DNA of 64,000 nucleotides from Spiroplasma endosymbiont of Atherix ibis. Lineage in GTDB: Bacteria > Bacillota_I > Bacilli_A > Mycoplasmatales > Mycoplasmataceae. The stretch is from positions 682,001 through 746,000 of the forward strand of contig NZ_OZ026474.1 in NCBI RefSeq assembly GCF_964020005.1, in the 5' to 3' direction. The notes under the pieces were generated by a model that searched no databases, had not been told where the DNA came from, and saw nothing but the letters and a program-made list of their open reading frames with translations. The position numbers and the translations under genes were made by a program. Below are positions 11,700-23,940 of the stretch, piece after piece (positions within the stretch are counted from its first letter, which is position 1; every line of letters begins with the position of its first letter).

Positions 11700-11764
11700 A
11701 AAAAACGTTCCCTCTATAGGGGGAACCTTCATATATATACTATTTTTAAAATATAAAGTTTATT

Positions 11765-12202
11765 TTAAAAATCAGAATATTTAGTTATCATTATTTTAAA
11801 CATTAATGATAACTCTTTTGTATTTTCTTCGTTAAAACCCATTTCTTTTTCATATTCATTAACTCATTGAGTAATATCTTTAACTACACTTTCTCCTTTT
11901 TGAGTTAAATATATCTCATTTTCATTTGCTCTTGAAGAAACTTTTTTTTCAATATAATTATTTTTAATTAAAGTTTGAATATTTCTATGCATTGTTGAAA
12001 TATTTGTATCTGTTAAATCAGCTAATTCTACTTGACTAATACCTTCAACATTCTTAATAAACATTAAATGTAAATATGCCATTCTATATAGATCTGAATA
12101 TTTTTTTATCATTTTTAAACTTATTCTTTTACTTAAAATAATAATAACTAAGTTACCTTTTACAAGAGTACTTAAATTATCTAAATTGTATTGTTTTTTC
12201 AT
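11765..12202 (-). CDS. MarR-family transcriptional regulator
   Basis: 145 residues, a typical MarR size. The winged helix-turn-helix runs from SQVELADLTDTNISTMHRNI through the wing KKVSSRANENEIYLTQKGE. Start ATG 12202 follows GAGGTG; a GTG two codons earlier is possible. One TGA-Trp (QWVNEYEKE) near the C terminus. It is divergent from an ABC exporter gene, and a 28-bp perfect palindrome between them is its likely operator, so it probably represses both itself and the exporter. The ligand is unknown. Confidence 0.88.
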
Positions 12203-12229
12203 TGACACCTCACAAATACTATTGTAAAA

Positions 12230-12257
12230 TTAACTTGTTTCATATGAAACAAGTTAA
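12230..12257. promoter_or_regulatory. Perfect 28-bp palindrome, probable MarR operator
   Basis: TTAACTTGTTTCAT followed directly by its exact reverse complement. It lies 27 nt upstream of the marR start and 63 nt upstream of the ABC exporter ATG. The core CTTGTTTCATATGAAACAAG resembles symmetric MarR boxes. A binding site is inferred from position and symmetry. Confidence 0.75.
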
Positions 12258-12320
12258 TTTATTTAAAATAAAATTTTATTACTAATATCTATTATAAAGA
12301 AAAATATGGAGAATATAAAA

Positions 12321-14156
12321 ATGATTATTAAAAAAAGAAAAAAAATAGAACTCTATACACACTTATTTAGAGCAATGAAAGACAAGAAACTATTAACATT
12401 TTTAATGTTTATCTTAACAGCTTTAATTGCTTTATTGTTAATTTGAAATATTAAAGCTATTGAATATATTACAGCTCTTTTAGTATCTAAAAGTGTTTTG
12501 GATTCAATGCTTTCAATGAAAACAACTGACATTTATGAAATAATCAAACAATTAGGATTAAATTTTACTCAAGAACAAATTGATAAAATTTGAAATAGTT
12601 TAAACTTTAATTCTAATATCTATGAACAAATAATTCAAAAATTCTTTTATGATTTTATATATTATGATTGGCAAAATATATCTATAATTTTATTTGGGAA
12701 AAATTTTGGCCTATATGATTTATCCTTTTCAATGATTTTTGATGTTACACTTGTTGTAATACTCTCTTATATAAATTTTATTATTAGTGGCCATATTGCT
12801 CAAGCATATGAAACAAAATTTAAAATAAATCTGATAAATAAGATAATTGATCAAGATTTAAATTATTTTAATTCCAATAAAAATGGTCAATTAATTTCAA
12901 CAATAGTAAAAGATAGTTCAATTGTAACTTCTTATATAAAAGAAGCACCAATAATTTACTTTTTATCTGTAATTATAATCTCATTTTCTGCAATATTAAT
13001 GTTTAATATTAGTTGAAAACTAGCTTTATGTGTATTTGGACTACTACTTACTTTTATGTTAATAATTTTTATAACAATAATAATTTCAAATAAAACTACA
13101 AAAAAAATTAGCAAAATATCACAAGATTTAGATAATGAATTAAGTGAAAAAATATATAACATTAGATTAATTAAATCTGTTGGAACTTTTAAAGAAGAAA
13201 AAAAACATTTTGATGAAATGATAACTCATGTTTCAAAAAAGAAAAAGAAAAAATTCTTTGCATCAGAAATCCCTTCTGCATTGATAATTGGAGGTATAGG
13301 AAGTTTTTCAATGGCAGCAATTATCTTTGGAGTATTTCTATTTTATAACCAAACTCAAGCTTTAATTAGTATTATGACTTCATTTACAGCTGGTGTTATT
13401 GTTATGACAATTCCAATTATGCAATTGAGACAAATAATTTCTTATGCACCTCAAGCACGAGTATCTGCTACTAATATTAGTACATTACTTAAAAGTGAAA
13501 TATTTATTCAAAAAGATAAAGAAAAATTAATTAAATAAACAATTAATTCAATTAATCTAAAAAATATAAGTTTTGCTTATCCTGAAACAAATGAATTTAT
13601 TATTAAAGATTTTAATATTGATTTAGTTAAAGGAAAAAAATATGCTTTTGTTGGTCCTACTGGAAGTGGAAAAACTACAATTGCAAAATTATTACTTAGA
13701 TTTTATGATCCTCAACAAGGAGAAATTTTTATTAACAATAAAGTTAAATTAAGGGATTTAAATTTAAAATCATGACTAGATAAAATTGGTTATGTAGACC
13801 AAGAGCCTCAAATATTGAGTGGTAATATTTATGAAAATGTAAGTTATGGTTTAGAGAATAAAAGTCAAGAAGATGTAATTAAAGCTTGTAAAAAAGCTAA
13901 AATTCATGACTTAATTATGAGTTGACCAAATCAATATGAAACAATTTTATTTGAACGTGGAGCACAACTAAGTGGTTGACAAAAACAACGTTTATTAATT
14001 GCAAGATTAATTTTAAAAAATCCTGAAGTTTTAATTCTTGATGAAGCAACAAGTGCTCTTGACAATATTATAAAAACAACTTTTTTATTTTATTTACTAA
14101 ACTTAACCATTACTAGTTTTTTATTTATAAAATTATTTCATCTCCAAAATAATTAA
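12321..14156 (+). pseudogene. ABC exporter (fused membrane and ATPase domains), broken
   Basis: ATG 12321 follows TGGAGAA. Residues 1-405 form a six-helix exporter membrane domain with a large extracytoplasmic insert. A TAA at 13536-13538 then separates it from an in-frame ATPase domain with Walker A GPTGSGKTT, a Q-loop and Walker B ILDEATSALD. The signature motif reads LSGWQ instead of LSGGQ because GGA has become TGA. After SALDN (about 14065) homology ends, so the H-loop is lost; the open frame runs on to 14156 and overlaps the next gene. Three independent defects make function unlikely. Probably a drug or peptide exporter controlled by the adjacent MarR. Confidence 0.88.
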
Positions 14157-15111
14157 AAGTTAATTCTAATTTTCCTGAAAGATAACTTTTATATTCATTG
14201 TTATGACTTTCAATAGTTTCAAAAACTGCTTTATAATAGTTTTTATCTATCTTAGTAATTTTTAAACCTTCAATATCAATATCATTTACCAAAATTGTCA
14301 AATACTGTAGTTTATTTGAAAAATTTAAAGTAACATATTGAGAAAAAATTTGAAAAGGACTTACAATTGTAAGTGTTCCTAAATCATTTTTTACAATAGT
14401 GCCTGCCTCTTTTGCCAAATTATTAATATCAATTTTTTCAGAAGGTAAATTTGGATTTGGACCAACAACATCAAAATCTAATGTAATTTGTCCATAAAAC
14501 TTATCTCTATTATTTTTATCAAAATCTTTAAAATTAAGTATCGCCTTTTTATCTGTTATTGTAATATTTTCACTATTTAGCATTTCTTTTGCAATATCAT
14601 CGATTCTAGAAATTAAGTTTAAATTATTAAAAATCATTTTCATAAGTACAGTTTTTACTCTATTATCTTCAATATTTTTTAAATTAGTTTTCGAAATTAC
14701 ATCTTTTAGATATTTTGAATTAGTTATTTTTTGTTTAATTTCAATTTTATCATTTTTATTTAACTTATTTTTTATAATAAAAATATAATTTCCATTTCTT
14801 AATAAATTATCTTCTAAACCTTTTTCAAGAATCATTTTATTGCGAGTTATATCTCAAGTTAAATTATTTAAATCATATCCAGCTAATTGCAAATGTTTAT
14901 CTAATTCATCAATAAGATCATAAGTATAAATATATTTTTTAACATCTATTTTTTTACTATCAAAACCTTTAAAACCAGATTGTTTTATTAAGTATACAGG
15001 ATCTGGTATTGATATTTCTTCATAATCTGATAAAGATTTACAAGAAAGCACACTAAAAGAAGTTGATGTTGTTATTGAAATAGTTGTTAAAAGCATCAAT
15101 ATTTTTTTCAT
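14125..15111 (-). CDS. Lipoprotein, unknown function
   Basis: 328 residues. The signal peptide MKKILMLLTTISITTSTSF ends at the lipobox SVLSC, so the protein is expected to be lipid-anchored on the outer face of the membrane. One TGA-Trp (LTWDIT). The mature part is hydrophilic and rich in Asn/Lys/Asp; no domain is recognised. It is 9 nt downstream of the giant FtsX-like permease in the same direction, so it is likely in the same operon (lipoprotein, permease, lipoprotein). Intact. Confidence 0.8.
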
Positions 15112-15120
15112 ACAAGTTAC

Positions 15121-18100
15121 CTAACTTTCTTGAACAGCTAATAATAAATTAATTCTTTTTAAAATAAATCAACTTATTATTGAAGCTAATATATAAATAA
15201 TTCACACTAATACAAATGTTAATACACTATATCATCATGTTGTTGCAAAAAATGGAACAACAATACCTGAAGACACTAAATTTGAAGTAACAACTTGAAC
15301 TATTAAAATACCAAATCCTATACCAATTAATGTAGTTAAAAGAACTATAGGAATATACATTCCAATAAATAATTTAATTATATAAAAATCTTTATATCCA
15401 AGTACTTTCAATACAGCTATATTTTTTTGATATTTAACTATTACTAAGTTAACTATTAACATAATTATAATTACACAAATTAATAAGAAAGTAGCTGTTA
15501 CATAGTAAACAACAACTTTTGCATATTTCATTATGCGTGATATTATTTTTAATGCTGCCTCTTTTTGATCAATTGTTTTAATTGTAGAGATTTGATATCC
15601 TGAAATAGTTTGAGAATTTGCAACTCCCCCATTTAAACCATAGCTTGAGAAATCACCAAATTGTTGACTTACATTAATTCCTTTACTTAAATCACTAAAG
15701 GAACTATCATTTGAATTTTTATAATTAAATATCGGATATTCACTTTCAAAAAGTTTAAGTATATCTTCTCTTTTTGAATCTTGTTTAACTCAGTTTTTAA
15801 AATCTTCAAATTTATTTTTATATTCATTTGGAGAATAAACTTTTATTTCTCAGTTTGGAATTTTTTGAATAAACTCTTTTAAAACTAAATTTACATTACC
15901 TTTATCTTTTGGATTAATTCATTCTTTAATAAAATTTTGAAAAAGAATTTGTTCGCTTTTATCATATCCATATATTTTTTTAACATTATCATTTTGAATT
16001 CATGCTTTTGCACTTCCATATTGTCTAGATATTCCAACAACTTTATAAGTTTTATTTTCACTTACTGTTTTTTTAGTAACCCTACCTGAATCTACTTTCT
16101 CAGACATTTCTGTTGGCTTTGTCATTGTTTCAGATGTTGTATCTAAATCTGTATTGTAAACAAATTTATCTTTATTTTGAGTTATTATATTATTTTTTCA
16201 TCCTTTTTGTTTAGAACTTGCAAAAGATCTTGAATACAATTCTTTAGAATTTGTATATCCTCCTTCTCCTTCTGCATCCATTTTTGTTGTATCTCAACTA
16301 TATGGATCTAATTCTTTTTCATCTACAGCTAAAACTTTTTTAAAGTGCTCAATATCTATTCTTTCTCCAACTTTAACTTTTAAAATTTTTGCAAGAGATG
16401 AATTTATAACTATATTATTTTCATCTTCAAAAAGTTTATCTTTTAAATTATTATTGCTGATATCAAAAAGAGATTGAGTTTTATTATTTTTGTTAAGACA
16501 ATATATTTTAAATGCTTTATTTTTAGAAGATGATTTAATTGTGATTCCTAAATCATCTGTTGATGTAATATAAGGTATTACATTAAACAAAGCATTAAAA
16601 TATTTACTTTCATCTAAGAAACTATCTGAAATAACTTTTCTTAAAGCTTCTGGACAACTTGCATATACTCCTTGTAAAAATCCCTGTTGAAGATTATCAA
16701 TAAAATACGCTTTAATTCAATTATAAATAGCAGCTGCATTACGAGCTGTATTTTGTCATCATGTATTTTCATTATTGGCTTCTAAATCTTCATAAAAACT
16801 TTTTTCAAATATAGAATCTTTTCTAATCCTTCCTGATTTTGCTAATACTGGAGTTACATCTCCTCCACTTATTCCAATTTTATTTAACTGCTCATTGCTA
16901 ATTAATTCTTTTAAATTACTTTTATACTGTCCATTTTCAAAATACTCATTTCTTTGAATATTTAAACCTATTGTTGTTTTATATTTTAAATAAAAAACTC
17001 TTAGATTTTCAAAATCCTCTAATTTATCTTTTAAATTATTTTTACTACTAAGTACATCTAAAACTTTTGATACTTCATAATAATGATCAAGTTTATAAAA
17101 TTTATAATCTTTTCAAACACTAGATATTAAAGTTCCTCTTAAGATATAATTGTCTATTCCTTCAATATTAATGTTTAATTTTAAATTAGGATTTGTTAAA
17201 AAATCTTTATTTAAATTTTTATAAGCTAAATCTGATAATGTTGCAACATCCTCTTTTGGAGTAAATGTTGAATATGATATTTGATTATTTAAATACATAT
17301 CAAATATTTCTTGAGCACTATTTAATTTATTCTTTTCTTTACTTAGAGGGTTATATGTTTTATAAAAAGTTGTTGGTGCATTATAAATTGGTGACTCATA
17401 TTCAATTTGATTATCATAATCATTGTCCAAATATTTATACTTTATATAGTTATTTAAAATTGAAGGTGCAATAATACCTACAGAAATTATTGTTGAAGAT
17501 ATCAACATAACTGATGTTATAGTAAACAATCTTGATAATGAAGAAGCCAAAATTGCTCCTTTAAATCTAGAATCAAATTTTTTACTTCTTGTTAATAATT
17601 TTTGAAATTTAAGTTTATATTTATTTACTGTTGATATATTTTCATAATTTATCATCTGTAAAGCATTATATTTATTAAAAACAAAATAGTAAATAGAAAG
17701 TGTAACTATTAGTAAAAATGAAAATAATCCTATAACCATTGTTAATAAACCTAATCAGGAAAAACTAATTTGTACAAAATTTATTGTAAAGAAATTTTTA
17801 AAAATATTTATTATAAATATTTGCATTGGTAAAGCAAGAAGATAACCTAAGGTTCCCCCTATTATTGAAATAAAAATTGGATATAAACAATTGGAAATTA
17901 TAAGTTCATTTTTTTTATAACCAAGAGATAATAAAATTCCATTTTGTCCAAACGTTTTTTGAATATTATTTCTTAAAATTATAGTTAAAATTCATACTCC
18001 AATTAACACAGTTACAATTGTTACTGCATACATAATTATTTTAAAATACTTAATTATTTTCATATACATCTGTGTTCTTAATACAAAAGAGTAATCTTTA

Positions 18101-19233
18101 TCTGCAACATCATAAACAACTTTGTTAGAACTATGAGTTGGAGGATTATAACTAATTGTTAAACCATACTCTTGTGCTTTATTTAGATTTGTTAATATTG
18201 AATTTAATTCAATATTCATTTCTTGACTAATTTTATTTATAAACTTTAGAGAATAATAAACTTCTTTATCTTTAGATGATATTATTCTAAGAGTTTCTTG
18301 TGACTGAGTTTCAGAATTAGAATTTCAAACTCTAAAGTTTTCAATTTCATGATCATCAATAACTTCTTTCATTTTATTTACAATATTTTTTTTAAAAGAA
18401 GTTGTTAAATAAGTTCTTTGTCAACCAAAATTTTTTGGATTTACATAAGCTAATCCTTCATTATTTAAATTTGGTAATGGTGAGTTAGAAGATATTATAG
18501 GCATCATAAAGTCAGCACTTGATCCAAATCCTACAACTTGAAATCAATTCATTGATGAATAGTTTGAACTATTAATTCATTCATTAATATCTTTATTTTT
18601 ATATTTTGAAATGTCAACTGAATTATTTTCACTATTTTTAACTAAAACACTAGAACCAAAAGAATCATCATTTAAACGAATAATATCATTAATTTCAATG
18701 TTATTATTTTTAGCAAACTGTTCAGAAAGATAAACTCATCTTTTCGATAAATCATTTTCTGAATCAATATAACTTTTTCAAGTTTCTAAACTCATTCCTT
18801 TTTTAACAATAAAAACGTCAACTTTTTTGTCTGGTTCTAAGTTAATAACTTTAATACTCTTATTTGAGTCTAAAATAAAATTTCTAGTTTCAGTTCTGTC
18901 AAAATCAAATTTTAAATTACTATTTTTTTTCTCTAAACTATATTTTAAGTAATTTAAAATAATTTCATCTCTTACTTCATTATTTGTAATAGATTTAAAT
19001 TCATCATTTTCTATATAATTGTAGTTACTTTCTGTAAATTGAATAATAGAGTCATGTAAATTACTATTTAATGCAAACTCTTCTCTACTCTTAATTAATC
19101 TTTGTGAAGAAGAATCTGTCATAGTAAATATAAAAACAGATAAAAACATTAACAAAATAACCATTACTAATTGTAATTTATTTTTAATAATGTTTTTAAA
19201 CATGTTTCTAAAAAATAATTTTTGCTTAGTCAA
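15121..19233 (-). CDS. Giant FtsX/MacB-like ABC transporter permease
   Basis: 1370 residues with many TGA-Trp codons and no TAA/TAG. A transmembrane helix near residues 18-38, a large extracytoplasmic domain of about 350 residues, then three helices (around 395-500), a second long extracytoplasmic part, and a C-terminal FtsX core (KYQKNIAVLKVLGYKDFYI) with three or four helices. This duplicated layout is that of the large mollicute FtsX permeases. The start is uncertain: TTG 19233, one base after the upstream stop, or ATG 19203; neither has a clear ribosome site, so coupling is likely. A partner ATPase is not found in the window. Confidence 0.85.
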
Positions 19234-19234
19234 A

Positions 19235-20575
19235 TTATTCTTGTACTACAAATTTATAACCATAAGTTTTTCCCTCTTTTGGAGGTGTTAGTTTTTTAAT
19301 TAATTCTTTATCATTTTCAGGATCTAATTTAGTTGAAACTAAGAAAAATGCCATTTGATCAAATGAATAAACATACTCTCCTCCAGGAAGTAATTCAATT
19401 GTTGGAACTTCATTTTCATTTGCAAAATTAATTGTTGAAAACTTTGTAAACATTTCTTTTGATACTTGATTTTTAAAAGATTCACCTGCTTGATCATAAA
19501 TTTCTGAAACTATTGTTTTAATATTTTTAGAAGAATATGCTTTTTTTGATACTATAAAATCTTTTGAATTTGGTCTATATTCTCCAAAAATCAATCTATC
19601 TTCTTTTGCCAATTTGAATTTAACAGTTACTGTTTGTGAATCAGTTGCTGTAATTATATTATCATTAACTAAAATTTTTTCTTCTCCCCCTCATGATAGA
19701 TTTATTTTAAAATTATCCATAGACATATTTTCTTCTATTTTTGATGCACTAACTCCTGCAATAGCTACAGCAGATGTAAATAAATCTCTTGCTAAATAAG
19801 CAAATAATTTATTTCTATCTCCCAAGTTTTGAAATAACACAGGTAAAGCTATCAAAATATTGTCTTTAGCTACACTATTGCCATGCTCATCTTTATAAGT
19901 TCCATCAAAACATTCTCTTCTGTTATCATATAAAGATCCTGGTAAATAAATATTTCCTATATCTGTAACTTTTAAAACATCATCTGAACTTATATTTTTG
20001 TTAATTGTTAAAATAACTTCTTCAGTTCCTTTTAAAATATTTTGATTTTTTGATTTTATTATAACTCTACTGTTATTGTAATCTATATCTCCTATTTCAA
20101 TATCTTGCTCATTTAAGAAAACTCCGTTCATTATTGCAAATGAAGTTCTTATTGAGTTTTTTGTAACTTTTTTATTTTTCATTACATCTTTTATACTAAT
20201 TGATTTATTTACAACACCATTTTCATCCATTTCTCCTACAAGAATATTTCTAACCAATGATTCATTGTCATCAGATAAATCCAATGCTTTAATTTTATAA
20301 TTAAAAATAATTGGATTAAATTTAGAATTAGATGATGTAGATTTTTTATAAACTAATTGTGCACTATTTTGATTATAATCAAATACTTCAAGTTCATTTA
20401 TATTTGCACTTGGATTTTTCTTTTTATAAGCATTTAAAATAGTTTCAGGTAAAACATTATCCAATAATACATCTTCTGATTCTGGATTTGTGCTAGGTTT
20501 TGTACATGCAACTGTTGTTGCACTTGTAGAAGCAGTTATTCCAACTGCTCCTAATAATGATAATAATTTTTTCAT
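19235..20575 (-). CDS. Lipoprotein paired with the FtsX-like permease
   Basis: 446 residues. Signal peptide MKKLLSLLGAVGITASTSAT with the lipobox Cys in VACTK. ATG 20575 has a purine-rich site AGGAAAGAGAAG about 7 nt upstream. One TGA-Trp (LSWGGEE). The mature part begins with a Ser/Pro/Glu linker. No enzyme motif seen. Its stop is adjacent to the permease start, so the two are cotranscribed, and it may be the substrate-capturing or regulatory partner. Intact. Confidence 0.82.
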
Positions 20576-20659
20576 AATTTTATACTTCTCTTTCCTTTAA
20601 ATTTATACTTAAAAATTTTAAACTTTGAAGTTAAGCCTATAAATATTTTTTTCAAGTTA

Positions 20660-21361
20660 TTATAAAAAATAAATACTTGGTGGAACTGTTGATTTTTTTA
20701 TAGTTCTTAAAGATACAGAGTTTTTTATTGAATACTTCATTTCATTTTCTTGATATAGATAAGAAAGAAAAACTTTAATAGCTTCTTTAAATTCAAATAT
20801 TTTATCTTTAAAATTAAAAGTTTCTAAATGAACCAAAGAACTTAAATATAGTAATTGCATTTCCAAAATAGAGTCATCTTCATAATTTGTTATAATATTT
20901 TTTTTAATAACAAATTTATAAATAAAAGTTAATATTGTTAAAGCAATTATTAAAATAGTAATTAGGGAAATACAAGTTAAAATTCAGATAGTAAACTCAA
21001 TTTGTCTACTTCTTCATATATAAAAATTTATTAAAAATAAAATAATAAAAGGCAAAATTAAAAATACTATTTTAACTAAAGTTTCTAAAGTATCTTTTTT
21101 TATTATTCATCTTAAATTTTGATTATTACTATTAATATCAACAAAGTACATAAATTTACTGAATTGAATAGTCAAAATAAACAACATTATAATCATAAAT
21201 AATGTATTTAAAACAATATTAAAATGTTTGAATATAATATATGTTCTTTTATTTATAAAAACTTGATACTCACTTATAGTTATTAAAAAGAAGTGAATAA
21301 AAATTACTGCTATAAAAAGAAAGTACATTAAATGTTTATTCATTTTTTTTATTTTTAACAT
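20660..21361 (-). CDS. Membrane protein, unknown function
   Basis: 233 residues. ATG 21361 follows TAGGTGA. Four hydrophobic segments (about residues 10-28, 47-68, 95-116, 123-147) and a cytoplasmic C-terminal domain of roughly 85 residues with no recognised motif. Several TGA-Trp codons. Lies upstream of and codirectional with the lipoprotein-permease genes, 84 nt apart. No function can be assigned. Confidence 0.7.
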
Positions 21362-21859
21362 AAAATCACCTACAAAATTTTATAAAATAACTTATAAGTA
21401 TATTTTTTATTATATGAATTTTTATTCATTAAATTTTACAACAAAATAAAGTTTACCCCTAAAATTAATCTTGGTCCTAAACTTAAAGATATATTAACAC
21501 ATATTCTATTCAAATTAAAATAAAATAATTTAAAATATTCAATATATAACTTTGAAAAATATAACAAAATTAGTATTAAAATTAAACAATTAAAATTAAA
21601 GAAAAAAACTATGGCTAATAAAAGACTTGATAAAGCTTTAAAATAGTAATTAATATTATAAAAAAATAAATAAAATAATTATTTACTTAAATAATGAAAT
21701 TTATAGTTACTTTTTAGTTTATTAGATGAATTTTATAGTAAATTTAAAGGATTTGTAGAAATATAAATAGAAAAAAACCAATTAACTAATGCTAACTGGT
21801 AAATTTAAGATATCATATTCTGAGATTTTAATAGATAAATGTTTATATAAATTTTTAAA
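21362..21859. other. Intergenic stretch with no convincing gene
   Basis: About 500 nt, very AT-rich. Only a tiny plus-strand frame starting ATGGCTAATAAAAG near 21611 (11 codons) is present. The one structure seen is the hairpin at 21777-21800. Confidence 0.5.
21777..21800 (-). terminator. Terminator after lipoprotein module 2
   Basis: Imperfect inverted repeat ACCAATTAAC-TAAT-GCTAACTGGT with two mismatches. On the minus strand it is followed by seven T residues, 60 nt past the lipoprotein stop. Confidence 0.55.
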
Positions 21860-23629
21860 CTACATAAATTTAATAAAAAATTTAGATTTTTGATTTTCAG
21901 ATAACTTAAACAACTTTTCATACTTAAAGTTAACTGCTAAATAACCCAATTTAAAAGTAAGTAAGTCAGGATTTTTATCCTTTGCTCCATCTTTTGCTAG
22001 TACAAAAGATACATATTGATTATTAAAAGTAAAATCAATTTTATTATTATATCTAGTAGTATCACTATTTGTATCATAATCTTTTAAATCATTTGAGTAA
22101 TTAAAAAAAATAAACGCTGACATTCTTCAATTATGTATCAAACTGTAAAATTTTGTGTTATTAAAAAATTATTTTATGTTTTGATCACTAAGGTGACTTC
22201 AAAGAGATCAAAATATTCTAGATATAGAACCAGGATAGCTATAAGGTTTAGCAAGATTTTCCAAAATATTAGGAATAATTTTTTTATTTCCAATATTCAT
22301 TAAATAATTTTCATCTGAGTTAAATTCAGGGTATTTAAAACTTGAATCCATGCCATAAAAATTATGCATACCTTTTATTAATACTTTTGAAGTAAACTCA
22401 CTTAAAAAGTCAATTTTCTCTTCTACTTTTGAAGAAATATTATATGTTACAGATAAGTTAAAATCAGATAGTTCATGAACATATTTATTATCTCCTGAAC
22501 CAATAACAATAGTTGTTCCCTTTAATTTAATATTTCCAATAGAGTCTGCACTAATATACTCAACTGATTCTTGTACTAAGTTATTTTGTTGTTCTGTTAA
22601 TTTTAAATTTTTAAGATAATTATTTTTTAAAACAAATAATTCTTTATTTCATTTATTCATATTAGTATTTGTAAAATATAGTTCTTTTAAAGATTCTTTA
22701 TTTAATTCAGTATTAGGATCATTTCTAAAAATAGTTTTAAAAACTGAATCTATATAAATATTATTTTGATTAAAGTTTATATTTAAGTTCTCAAAACTTT
22801 TAAAATAATTGTGTTTAATAAAATTAATTAAATTATTCTTATATTCATCGCTTGAATTTATATAATTTTTTATTTCATCAAAAAATTAACCATACCCCTC
22901 ATAAGTTTGTTTATTTCTTTTTATATTATTTCATTAAAAATTAGAGTATTTTTTCATTTCATTTGATACTAAAAAATCATTTTCAATATTTTTTACTAAA
23001 TTATCTCCTGCTACTTTAAAAATTTCACTATCTGTTGAAGTATATTTTAAAGTATCTTTAAGTTCAAACTTTTCAATATCACTTTTACCTTTATATTTAA
23101 TATTTATTTTATACTCATTTATAAAATTTCATATATAAACGCCTTGAAATAACTCTCCTGATTTTATTTTAAAATTATCATTAAAAATAATTTCTACACC
23201 ATCAAAAAGTGAATCTACCTCATCCAAAATAACTTTATACTTATTAACTTTTTTCAACTCATTTAACTTTTCTGCTAATAATTTTGATTTTAAAATTAAA
23301 TTTTCATCATTTTCAATTTGTTTTTTATTTTCAAAAGTTATTTCTTTTTCTCTATTTGAAAAAGCTTTTATATTATCTTTTTTAATAAACAAATAATTTT
23401 TTTCTGTTTCTGACAAAACAATAAGATTTTGAATAACTTCAATTTTCATATGATCAATATAAATATTTGTAACTTCTTCTTGAAAATCTCTTATAATATC
23501 ATTTAAATCCTCTTTTGGTTCTTCTGGCTTTTCTGGTTTAGTTTCTGATTTTGCACCACACGCAACTACACTAACAGTTGATGAAGCAACAATACCAAAT
23601 GTTGCCAATACACTTAGTAACTTTTTCAT
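21860..23629 (-). pseudogene. Surface lipoprotein, subfamily A, decayed (module 2)
   Basis: 590 codons in a single frame from ATG 23629 (AAGGAGAAAAAT upstream) to TAG 21860. Signal peptide MKKLLSVLATFGIVASSTV, lipobox VVACG. Interrupted by TAA at 22936, 22888 and 22171; the first two are GAA in the module 1 paralogue. Compared with module 1 it lacks about 30 residues near 22740 (after VFKTIF). Conserved blocks include NKYKVILDEVDSLFDGVE, VHELSDFNLSVTYN and FKLGYLAVNFKYEKLF. Formerly a lipid-anchored surface protein; translation would stop after 231 residues. Confidence 0.85.
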
Positions 23630-23681
23630 ATTTTTCTCCTTTTTAAAGACCCTTAAAAAATAATTCAAATTGATATCAATA

Positions 23682-23708
23682 ATTATAAAAAAAAAAAAAA
23701 AAGTTCAA
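23682..23708 (-). promoter_or_regulatory. Homopolymer-spacer promoter of lipoprotein module 2
   Basis: Minus strand: TTGAAC (23708-23703), T16 run, TATAAT (23687-23682). The hexamers are separated by 15 nt consisting only of T. Flanking bases to the IS junction are identical to module 4 (49760-49810). Confidence 0.65.
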
Positions 23709-23732
23709 TACTTTTTTTAACTATTTTTAATA

Positions 23733-23899
23733 GAAGGTTCCCCCATTTTAGGAGACACTTTTATATAATAATAGAAAGGAAAAAATATATGGCTAAAAAA
23801 GGACAAAAGTTTAGAAAATGAACTTTTGTCCTTTTTTAGCCATATATTTTTTCCTTTCTATTATTATATAAAAGTGTCTCCTAAAATGGGGGAACCTTC
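23733..23899. repeat. Perfect 79-bp inverted repeat made of two IS left ends
   Basis: 23733-23811 is the left end of the IS, from the terminal repeat through the orfA start; 23821-23899 is its exact reverse complement, separated by 9 nt (TAGAAAATG, also IS sequence). The rest of the element is missing. Left flank is the same as that of IS copy 5. It could fold into a very stable hairpin and act as a terminator, or it may be a scar of aborted transposition or an assembly fold-back. Confidence 0.93.
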
Positions 23900-23940
23900 T
23901 TTTATTAAAAATAATTTTTTTTTTTTTTTTAATTTTGCAC

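Larger units (their letters stand above)
10493..11730 (+). mobile_element. IS3-family (IS150-like) insertion sequence, complete copy 2
   Basis: 1238 bp. Ends GAAGGTTCCCCC at the left and GGGGGAACCTTC at the right, a 12-bp perfect terminal inverted repeat. Carries orfA and orfB overlapping in the -1 frame, the IS3 hallmark. Both frames are open here, so this is the only copy in the window that could be active. I see no clear flanking target duplication. The left end carries TATATAATAATAG and a ribosome site AAAGGA before orfA. It is inserted divergently just upstream of the decayed lipoprotein. Confidence 0.96.

Noticed and set aside
14065-14156. Extra C-terminal domain on the ABC exporter
   Set aside because: The frame after SALDN is low-complexity Phe/Leu and overlaps the 3' end of the opposite lipoprotein gene; it is read-through past a truncation point.
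21362-21859. Short plus-strand ORF starting ATGGCTAATAAAAG
   Set aside because: Only 11 codons, no ribosome site, and no relation to the IS orfA start beyond the first six bases.
23733-23899. Replication origin or plasmid-type hairpin
   Set aside because: Every base of the palindrome is explained by the IS left end and its inverted copy; no DnaA boxes or replication genes are nearby.
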